This document shows, piece by piece, positions 51,201 to 63,200 of a stretch of DNA of 64,000 nucleotides (position 1 is the first letter of the stretch; each line of letters begins with the position of its first letter). Origin of the DNA: Xenopus tropicalis (lineage: Eukaryota > Chordata > Amphibia > Anura > Pipidae). Below the pieces are notes generated by a model that worked only from the letters and a program-made list of their open reading frames with translations, ran no database searches and was not told the DNA's origin. The position numbers and the translations under genes are program-made. Where the stretch lies: positions 70,217,764 to 70,281,763 of the forward strand of contig NC_030683.2 in assembly GCF_000004195.4 (NCBI RefSeq), read 5' to 3'.

Positions 51201-54200
51201 AACAGGTTGTTCACCTAATTATTTTACTTTTTGTTCAGCAGTTTTCCCAGTTTGGAATTTCATCAGTTATCTGGTTACTAGGGTTTAAATTTCCTCACGA
51301 ACCAGGGAGTGGTTTGAATGAGAGACTGGTATATGAATAGTAGAGTATAGAGAATAGTAACAATAAAAATAAAATAATTGTAGCATTACAAAGCAATAGT
51401 TTTTGGCTGCTGGGGTCAGTAACCCCTATTTAAAAGTTGGAAAGACTAGCAATTAATTCAAATACTATGAGAAATAAAAAAATGAAGACTAGTTGGACAG
51501 TTGCTAACAATTGTCCATTCTATAGCATACTAAAAGTTAACTTAAAGGTGAACCACCCCTTTAAGTATGAAATGTCTGGTTTTGTTTAATTCTGTAATTT
51601 TCTGTGGATTAAAGGAACAGTAACACTAAAAAATGAAAGTGTATTAAAGTAATTACAATATAATGTACTGTTGCCCCGCATTGCTTGAATGCCTGACCCC
51701 ATGGCTACACAGCAGCTTATTTATAAAGTAGCTTTTTCTGTAGCAAAAACACCAGTTGTTTGCAGAGCAACAGCACATTATATTTTGATTACTTTAAAAC
51801 ATAATAATTTTTTGATGTTACTGTTCCTTTAACTAAACATAAGAGACCAGCCCTGGCAAAAGTTTTTACCCCATCCTATGTGTCATATCATCCAGATTTT
51901 AACTTTAGATTTCTGTATCATTAATCTTTTCAAAGGCTGCATTTCCAAGTTCTCCTAAATTTAAATGTTACTCAATACCTGCATGAACTCAGCAGTATAC
52001 TTTTTAGCAGGCCTAATAGGATCCAAATGATATCGGGTTAAGCATTTTGTACTACCACACACTTAAACAACACGTAAAAGGCTAATAAAGGCATCTGAAT
52101 ATAGATGTCCCCAACAGAGTAGTTTTAAAAATGCGTGAATACTTAAGATGGTCAGTTAACAATTATAGATATTGTTTGCAAATGGCTAGGACCATTAGCT
52201 AACTATATATTAAGGAGACCATTCCGATAGTTGTTGTGATCCAAAACTGGAGAGCTGCTGAACATAAAGCTAAATAACTGAAAAATCATTAAAATAAAAA
52301 CCAATTGCAAATTGCCTCAGGATATCACTCTCTACATCATACTAAGATTTATTGGTGAAGAACCCCTTTAATTATAACAGGTAGAATGCATTTTAATGCA
52401 AGACGCTAATTTAAGGAGACCGGTCACGATAAAAAATAATTCAAAATTCTATTTTATCATGTTATTATTTAAGCAAAACAAATGTAATTACAATATATAA
52501 TTTATTTAGATTTGGCTTCCTTCTTTATTTTTGAATTTACAATTAGAACCTACAGGCAAGCACCACTTTGTGAAAACTGTTATCACAGCAAGCTTTGCAT
52601 TATCCAAGAATCTAATGTATGCGTCAGAAAGGAGGACCTGATGCACATGTCCATGCACAAGTTATGCAATTATGGACAGAAGAGGGAGGGGGTATTTGAG
52701 AAGGTCAGTGACATCAAAGAAGAGCAGAAATGAAAGTGAAGGCAGGGAAGACAAAATATGAATGATGGAGCATTTTAAATGAGGTAATAACAGGTATGGA
52801 TGTTTTCATAAAATGTGTTTTATGTTTAATATTTAAAGGACTTTTATTACACAGCTTTTTTATGGAGAACAGATGCGATAAAGGATTCATGACAAAAAAA
52901 AAAGTGAACACTTCTTTTAAAGTAAGTTAAGAGCAGTATTTGTCCCTTTCTTTACACATGTGGTTCTCACTTTGTGTGTGTTTAACCAATATGTCAATAC
53001 TTAGGTCTCCTCTAGTCAAGACTGCAAAGCAAAAGAATCACAAAATCTTGCAAGACAATGTGCGACTAATATAACATTATTGTGATACAACTGCGTGTTA
53101 CTTCTGCCATAAAAATAACTTTAAATTAAATTGGCAACAACCGGAACAATTTTAAAAGGACAAGAAAAACAAGTTCAAAGAAGGGTGCCAGTTTGTAAAA
53201 AACCCCCATGAACAAAATCATCCATTTAGAGACCGTACAGATATAACACTTGTTATCCAGACTTTTAGGGTCCTGAGGTTTTCTGGATAAGGGTCTTTCC
53301 ACAATTTCGATCTCCATACCTTAAGTCTACCAAAAAATCATTCAAACATTAAATAAACCCAATAGTATTGTTTTGACTCCAAAAATGATTAATTATATCG
53401 TAGTTCAGATAATTATTTCAGATAAAAAGGATAAAAATGTGAATTATTTGCTTATAATAGAGTCTATGGGAGATGGCATCACCATAATTCGGAACTCTAT
53501 GGATAACTGGTTTCCGGATAACAGATCCCATACCTGTACTATACTGAGGAATGCGGTATTTGTTTCTAAATGTTCTTAGATTGTAAGCTCTGCGGGGCAG
53601 GCACCTCCTTCCTACTCTGTCTCATACCACATGGCACTTACTCCCTGTGTATTTATACTTATTTATTGTATTTATTCTAAAACTTGTCCTTCCTGTGTGT
53701 AATTTTGTATATTGTATAATTGTACATCGCTGCATACCCTTGTGGAGCTTTATAAATAAAGTTATACATACACACAAATTTTCTTTAGGGAACAGTTCAG
53801 TGTACAAAAAAAACTGGGTGAACAGGCCGTGCAAAATATAAAAAGAAAATTTTTAATATGGTTAGTTAGATAAAAATGTAATCTATGAAGGCTAGAATGG
53901 ACAGATGTCTTACATAATAATCAGAACACAACTTCCTGCTTTGCATCTCCCTACCCTAATAATCAGTCGGACACTAGAAGTGGGGGCACAAGAAATGGGA
54001 TAACTATTATTTAATGTATTTATAAAGCGGTGAATGGTTACACAACTGCATCAATATATCCAGAAAAACTGGTAATACTGCCTGAGGTTATGCAGGTACA
54101 AGCTTGCCTTTACTACTCCTCCAAGAATTCAGGCATATTTATATAAATAGCCGGTATATAGGTTCAGGAAGAATGTGCAGGCTTGGATTTAATACCCATA

Positions 54201-57200
54201 CAAGCAGTTACTAGAGCAAACAGTTCCATGGGGGTTATAAAGCCAACCTGAGAAGCTCGCACTGCAACATTCAGTGTTAATACAATCATTAACCACTTGG
54301 AAATGAAGGTTTATATGTCAGATAATCACAATACAAAATTAAACTGAAGCTATGTAACAAATTTTCTAGCTTGAAAGTTAGATTGCATATTTGTGTGTAG
54401 CAAAAGTATTTGAACCTTGGATTTCAGACATTGGTATGCTCCACACAGCAACAACTGCAACTATATGTCCAAACTGTTGATCAGTGCTGCACATCTACTT
54501 GGAGGAATTTTAGCCCACCCCTCCTGGCAGAAAATCTTCAACTGAGGCTAATGCCACACAGAGGGGCATATTTATTATGCTGTGTAAAAAACGGCGAGAG
54601 AATTCGGCACACATCGCCAGGCCTCGCAGTGTAAAAACGGCGTAAAATTGGCGTAATTTTGTTTAACGCGTTTTTTCTTTCACCGGAACTTATGGAAAAT
54701 AACAGCGTAATATCCGGCGTAATATCGGGCATTCAGACGGCGATCTTTTCCATTTATTTTACACAGCTTTTACTCCGTTTTTTCTGCGAATTAGTTTTAC
54801 ACAGCATAATAAACACGCCCCCGAGTGTACAGTATTCTCGGCAAGCCAAAAAACGCTTGCCAAGTATATGCTCTGCTACTGTAAAATGCGCCTACCTTGT
54901 GCCTGCACTCGAATCAATGAATTATGTTTGGGTGCAAGCACATGTAACCGATATCCACCAAAAAACGCGAGACTTCACATTTTTGCCAGATATCAGCTAC
55001 ATGTGCCTGCACGTGAGCTTATTCAATTCATTGAGGTGCAGGCACAGGTAGGGGCATTTTTCAGCGTATGTAGCGTATTCTCAGCAAGCATCTTTCTGCA
55101 TCATTTGAAATCCTTGCAGGGGAGAAGGGAAAAAAAACACTGATGTTCCAAATTGTAACAACCTCTCCACAGTTTACACACAGCATAAAGGAACACACAA
55201 TGCATTGCGCTGTGATGTTATTTTCCTTATTGACGTGTGCAGGGGATTATGGGATTTGTAGGATGCAGGCAGAGGACAGGCTGAAGACAGTTGACTACTG
55301 TTAATTTTTTTTTTATGTCTCAAAGTAGTCAGCCAGATAAGCAGATCAGGGGGCCAGGCTTAGGTAACTGTTCTAAACCATATTATTAAAAAACAATCAT
55401 AAAAGGGCTAAATATTATGTATATAATAAAGTTGCTTAAAATTATGGCTACTTTTCAAAAGCTTAAGTAGTGTTTGGGTAAGGTTCCCCTTCAATGTCTG
55501 TGTATGACTATAACTACAGTGTACCTTAAAAATCCAATTTGTTGAAAGCCATGACACACTTCCACAAACCTGTGTTGTTCACTGATTAAAAATCACCTGA
55601 ATCTAATTTCTACTTCAACTGAACTGAAGTTCCTACATGGGTACATGCTTTTGCCACATACAAATATTTACTTTTGGAAATTTTGAAGTTTTTATGCAGA
55701 AACTAAAATTTTGCATACATTAAAGTGCCATTATAGTTGTAGCAAGCAATGCCAGTCTGCATCAGGAAAGGCCATCATTGGCCTTGCTGTCCCTTCCATG
55801 CTACAGCATTAAAAGGAGTATAGATTTATGGGAGAAGAGTGCCATTCTTCCCCTTTACAAAGCACTGGTAAGACCGCATCTAGAATATGCAGTTTTGGCC
55901 TCCAATCATTAAATAGGAAATGAACAAAATAGGTAAGGAAGATCTTAGTTATGAGTAGGGGTTAAATAAATTGGGATTATTTACACTGGACAAGAGACGC
56001 TTAAGGGAGCATATAATATTTATATAAATATACAAGGGGACCATACAATAAACTCACTCTGAAAGCAAGGATATTCAGATAAGAAAAATGGAGGCTTCAT
56101 TTTAAAATAAGATCTGTGTAGTGCTGTGAAATTATTTCCCTGATGTTGTACTGGAATATCAGACAGTGTTAAAAGAAGTATGTCTTTTAAGATTATAAAA
56201 AAAAGATTAAAAAAAATAATAATTTTTAGTACATAGTTAATACAAAGACAGGTTTGATTGACCTTGGATTCAGGTCAATTTTATTCCCCTTCTCTTTAGA
56301 TTATGTTTTTTTCGTCTTCATCTTAGATCAGCTGACAGTAGTTAGGCAAGTTTTACAAAAACAAAAAGTTGGACTTGATGGAGGCATGTCATTTTTTGCC
56401 ATCTGTATGTAAGTGGTCTGCTACAGTTATTCTGCAGATCATACCTCAAAGCAATTCCTGGTACTTGCTGCTACAGGTATGGGATCCCTTATCCGGAAAC
56501 CCGTTATCCAGAAAGTCCCAAATTACGGAAAGGCAGTCTCCCATAGACTTTATTATAAGCAAATAATTTAAATTTTATAAAATTATTTCCTTTCTCTCTA
56601 TTATTATAAAACAGTAACTTGTACTTGATCCCAACTAAGATATAACTAATCCTTATTGGAGGAAAAACAAGCCTATTGGGTTTACTCAATATTTAAATGA
56701 TTTTTAGCAGACTTACGTTATGGAGATCCAAAATACAGAAAGATCCCTTATCCAGAAAACCTCAGGTCCCGAGGATTCTGGATAACAGGTCCCATACTTG
56801 TACAACTTATCTTGGAAAGAGAAAAATATACCACTTCAGTGTCTTTTCTCCTTTTTTCCAGCTTGTTTAGCCCTGTGGCTAAACAACAGCTTTGTTTATA
56901 TAAATTATAGCAGCGTTTCTGAAGCCAACACACTACTTCTACCAGTGCAGGGCAATAGTGCATCATATTTAAATTACTTTAAAACATTTTCTCTTTTTGG
57001 TGTTACTGTGCCTTTAACTGAGGGGAAGCAAGTAGTACCTGCAGGCAGCAGGATTAAAATAAGGTAATGGTACTTTGGTTTAACATCAGTAGAAATTCGC
57101 GATTAGTAATCTTTTAATGTCTTGTGCGCCTGCCAAAGTACATATGTTTCACATATCTAATTCTGGATTTGTGGGTCAAGACCTCTTGTGTGTCTGACTA

Positions 57201-60200
57201 AAGATTCTGTATTATAGTGCTTGCTAAGTGTGTCAGAATGTGTGTACTTGTGTAAGTATGTCTGTTATATCTGCTTTTGTGGGAGTGCCTTCATAAAGCT
57301 ACATATTTATGCCTTACCATGTCCGGTTGTGTACCTGCCTTGCGCTTTAGTGTATAGATTATGATGCACTGGTTTATTATGTTTATTATAACAACTATGC
57401 ACTGTTTAAACTCAAAGTGATGTCACTTCCTTGATTAAACAGATCATGTTCGGCTATATACTTTATTGTGTTTAGGGCGGGGGTGCCTTGGTCTTAACAG
57501 GGGCGAAACGTCACGTTGGCCGCATGTGCTTGCTTAATATGCTTTTTTAGAAATTTTGCAAAAAAGGCCAGCAACTATTATAACTATTTAAACTTCACCT
57601 GGGTGACATTTTGAAGCCGAGTGCCCCCCCCCCCCAACTGTTTTTAAAGGGCAATATTTATATATTATATATATATATATATATGCCATAAATTTTTACA
57701 ATGCTCTAAACCAGTGCTGTCCAACTGGCGGGCCGCGACTCCCCTCTATGTGGCCCCCCACCTTTCTGGCTGCTTTGATGGCTTACCGTTGAGTAAAGCT
57801 TTAAATGGTATCAATACTGAGATTAACTGGCCCCCTGCATGGTTCTCACCTCAAATTCAGATGTAATCCCCCTGTATTGTTTAAAAATGTAATCCCCTGC
57901 ATTGTTCACCCCCTGCAGTGTTCACACCTCAAACTTGGGAAGACAGATTATGGCACATAGGCAGCATAGGGCAAGGAGGGTATGGCACAAACAGACAGGG
58001 TAGGGTAGGCAAAGCATGGTACACACAGGCAGCATAGGGCAAGTAGAGTATGGCACACAAAGGCAGCATAGGACAGGCAGAGTGCTGCCTGTGTGTACCA
58101 TACTCTGCCTGCCCTATGCTGCCTGTGGGAGGTAAACTTGGCAGGGGTTTGTTCTGGAAGTTTGTTAGCAGTTGGAAATAGCCATTAAATGGTCCCTAAG
58201 GTGTGTAATTATGTGCTAGGGGTTGCTGTGCTATCCACAGGTGAGGAGGAGGCATATGGATTTAAGGGTATATCTTAATATGACATAATATAATTCTTTC
58301 ACATATGAATGACGGTTGATATCCCCGCAGTAAGGACCAAGCATTTGGGTTTTTGCTGCATTACCACCATTGTGATGAAATGGGTGTGGTTTGAAGTGGG
58401 CGTGGTTTAAAAAGGGGCATGGTCAAACTGGCTTCTATTAGCGGCTCTCCACCATGTATGCTAGAGAAATTCCGGCCCTAGGCACAGCAGAAGTTGGCCA
58501 GTACTGCTCTAAACCATGTAAAATAATGTAAAATAGAAGTGCTTTTATTTTAATACCTTTGGGTTCAAATATGTCCATAACTGCTTGAAAACTGTGCTCT
58601 ACCCAGACCCTTTGCTGAACATGAACTTTTTATAAAATGTCTCCTTTAAGGTTTCATCTAAAAGAAACACAGTTTGCTCCCAAAATGTATGTTTTCACAG
58701 AATATCCTATAGGTTAAAGCAGGGGTGGGCAGACTTTTTCCCATCGGCGATCGACCAATAACTCCTCCCCCAAGACGCAGACGTACGTATGAATTCACAG
58801 CGCAGTTCCGCATCCACCAGCTTCGTTGCGGTCCACCAGAAATCCACGGGGGATCGACTAGTGGACTGTGATCAACATCTTGCCCACCCCTAGGTTAAAA
58901 TTTACACAACGGGTTTTAAAACAGCCATGACAGCGACTGATCAGATCCCAAATACAGAATGGTTTTGCCTCTTATGGGGGCTCATCAGTGATGGTCTTCT
59001 GCTCACCATATACAAAAAGACAGGGAAGTAAATCCACATGAAAAGCATTTAAAGCAAAGAGGCCTGCTCCTCATGTGTATGCAAAGCAAAGGGAATCCTG
59101 GGAAGGACATGTAAACTGACATTTTAGCAGCTAAACTGGGTTTCCTTTTCAGAACTCAAAAATGTCAAAACTAAAAAGCTATTGATTTTCTAGTTTACCC
59201 TTTAACACTTTACCTGCTAAGCACCGACCTGGTACATGCTAGCAGAAAAAGGCTCTATCTACCAAGCATATACCAGTCAAGTGGCCTTAATTTACACACA
59301 CTTAGGGCTCTGGCACACGGGGAGATTAATCTCCCTGTTCGCGGGCGACTAATCTCCCCGAATTGCCATCCCACCGGCGAAAATGTAAGTCGCCGGTGGG
59401 ATGGCACACGCTGCGCAGGTGATTTTGGCAAACCGCCGAAAATGCCTCGCGAGGCAACTTCGGCGATTTGCTGAAATCGCCTGCGCAGCGTGTGCCATCC
59501 CACCCACAACTTGCATTTTCACCAGTGGGATGGTAGTTCGGGGAGATTAGTCGCCCGTGACAAGGGAGATTTGTCGCGGGCGACTAATCTCCCCGTGTGC
59601 CAGAGCCCTTACATAGATTTACACAAACATACAGCAAACTTTTTAGCAGATTACTTTTTATTTTGCACTCATACACACACGTAAACACAAACTTTTTTTT
59701 TTTTTTTTTACTTATTCATTTTACCCTTTAGTCTTTTTAGTTTTTCCCCTGAAACATGTTTATTTTGGCAGCGTGACTATTGGATCAGGTATTCTGACCA
59801 CTAATTATGCTGTTGTATCACTTATTTTGTTCATTGATTTGCACAATTTTTTTATTGCATTTTGTATCCCTGCATTATAGTTCTTAATGTATTTTTTAGT
59901 ATAGCTTTGCAGTATGGTACTTTGGAGTAGAATGGTGTCTTGTTGGATACAGTGATGCTTGACATTTGTTAACCCTTTAAAATTTTCTATATTTTTATAT
60001 GAATACGACCTAAAACTTCATCATCTGATTTTCAAACAAGTCCTGAAAATAGATGAAGAAAACCTAGTGAAACAAATTAAACAAAAATTATTTGGTCATG
60101 TATTTATTGAAAAAAATGATCCAGTAACATTTCTGCGTGTAGCAAAAGTAAGTGAATCCTTAGGATTATCATAGAATTTGAAGGGGAATAAGTCTGGCGT

Positions 60201-63200
60201 TCTTCATCTACTTGTAGGACAGATGATGATGATGATGTTTTAGGTCACATTCATATAAAATAAACAAAATTTTAAAGGGTTGACAGACTTTCAATCACCA
60301 CTGTATATGGTTTTTTGCATCTTATGACACATATGCAGGCAGGAGATCTTTGCAAAAGCGGAGTTGGCAGGTGAGAAAATTTAAATGCACTACTTGGGGT
60401 CTGTACATACAACATACTTTGGGAAATCTATGCATATTGGGTATCAAAATGTTCAATAGATCTTGGTACAAGTATAAGACCTGTTATCCATAATGCTTGG
60501 GAGCTGGGGCTTTCCAGATAAGGGATCTTTCAGTCAATTGGATCTCTATACCTTAAGTCTACTAAAAAAATCATTTAAACATCATTTAAACCCAATAGGA
60601 TTTGCATCCAATAAGGATTAATTATATCTTAGTTAAGACCAAGTACAAGGTTCTGATTTATTATTACTACAGAGAAACAAGAAAAACCATTTTAAAAATT
60701 AGAATTATTTGCTTATAATGAAGTCTATGGGAGCTGGCTTTTCCAGAATTTGGAACTTTCCGGAAAATGGGTTCCCAGATAAGGGATCCTATACCTCTAC
60801 CTAATGATATGCGAGAGATAAGATGCTGCATAATGGAGGCTTTGAGGTGATTTTTTCGAAATGTCTTCAAAATCACCAATTTTAGGAAAGCTTTGCAGTT
60901 TGGACTTAAAAGACAAGCGTACCCATTTTGGAATCAGGAAAATGTGTTTCAAAAAAATATGGTTTTCTGGGGTGGATCTATTTTTTTGTGGCTTTACCCC
61001 ACATAAAATGCAATAAACATGTTGATTTTGCAGTAACTGAAATGACAAAAATTATAGATCATATAAAAGTATTTTCATTTTGCGGCCTTTATGCCACCTA
61101 CCTGGGTAAATCTATGCACAGTGAGCATCAAATCAGTGGACCCCTAGCATTCATATTTAGGATGTTTTATCTGGTTACCTAATGAGCTGTAGATATTTGC
61201 AGTCTAAACTTCTAATATCGGGCTTTTGGATCAACTCAGTCAGCAACCCTAGGGTTAACGAAGTTAACTAAATCCAGGAAGCAAAATGAAAAGATAGGAG
61301 CAGATAGGTTCGAGTCCCGAATGGGAAAAATTCGGATTGGATACGAAAATTTCTGAAGATGGCAAATATCACGAAACTGCTTACGAAAAAATCATATTAG
61401 TCACGATAATAACATATTATCGCATGAAAAAGTTGTGCAAGCGTTGGAAAAGTCGGCAAAAATACGCTCGGAGCGTTTCAAAGAATGCTATGAACATTTG
61501 TGGATTAGTGAATCTGACCCATAGAGTTGTCCGACACTCTTGGGGGCCTATTTATTATGCTGTGTAAAAGGAAATTTGGCATAAAAACAGTATAAAAAAC
61601 GGTGCAAAATAAATGACGATTTTTGCTAAAACATATGTAGAAACAATTATCAGTACTGTATTGTCTCTTTTGTAGCTGCAACAAGTAGCTCTGTGTGCCA
61701 CTGCCCTATGGTAGGGGTTTTATATATATACCTCCAGGGTAAGAGAATTTTTTTTCACTTATGAGACAAAGCAGGATCTGATACCATTTATCTGAATGTC
61801 TAATAAATATTTGCTACACTGCCGCCAGGTTAGAAATGCCAGTGGCTGGCTTAAAAAAAAGTAAGCTATGAGGAGGTTAAGTTGAGGCAATGAAAATGAT
61901 GCATTATATTTGGCCTTTATAGATACTATGCCTAATTCTTACTGGATGACTATAGTGGGGAAAAGTACAAATAAGTAAATATTTACAGCACCACTAAATT
62001 TTCAGAGCATAAATAATTTTACACAACTTCATAAATGGGCACATCATAGCTACTTAGTTCATAGCCTCAGTGACCCAAAGGCTCTTTGGGTCACAAAAAG
62101 TTATTTTGTGTACAAAAAATAATAAAAGAATGTGCATCCTATACTATCAATAATTAAAATACACCAGAAAGGGGTTTTTGAAAGCATAGGTCAGAAACGA
62201 AGTATCATGTAAAAAAAAAAAATCCTTAGAGAGCCAAATGTGTTCTGTGTTGTTTATTGGTTTCTTTTGCCACAGAATCTAAGTATATAGATAAGATTTC
62301 TGTAGTGCAACTGATAAAATTAGTACAATACAAGAAAAAAGTTTGACTAAAAAAAGAAAATCCATTGACTGACACCTAGAATTCATCTTCTGCGGGGCTG
62401 TAGCGTGCTGCAATGACTGGTGTGCAACTTATCAGCCTGCATCTGGATATATGCTAATCTGTCATGCAGCAACAAACTATTTATTAGGCCACAATTTTAA
62501 AGGAGAAGGAAATGTATGATCAATAGTTGTACCTTTTCTTATGCTTTAAAACTTGATACGGTATTAGTCCTATTTTGTAGAGTTTAGAACCTGGGTTAAG
62601 TAATGAGCAAATCTGTCCAATTTCTCTGTAAAATTTGCAAAACAATGTTTATCATGGTGGCTTTTTCCATACAGCACAATTTTTTTTTTTTTATTGCCTA
62701 TTGGAGGCTATGGGCGTTTTTTCACAGTTTAACCTGGTGAAACTTTCCCTCATCACTACCTGGGGTATTTTCAGATAAAGGGTTTTTCGGTAATCTGGAT
62801 CACCATAACATAAGTTCTAAGATAACAAAACAATTTACATTTTATCAAAAAGAGGATCCCAAATGGTCAATCAGACAGGGCCAAAGTAATCGGGACCCAG
62901 CCCCCATATTAAAGGGCAAGTCAAATAATTTACTAAAGTTTGGGATACATTTGGTAAATTAAGATAACAAAACAGACTAGTTACAATTCAAGATATATAT
63001 ATTTTTTTAAGGTAGCTTGAACCATTTTAGGTCAAGATGCACATGTAACATTCTTTGCAAACAGGACATGAAGGCCTGCCCTGGACTATTAGCTTGGGCT
63101 TTAATGTGTTGTGCATTGCAAAAAGGTGCTAATGCATATATGCTGCTCTTTAATGCACATGTGCTTTCCAGGCACATATTCCCACTGTTAAAATCCAATA

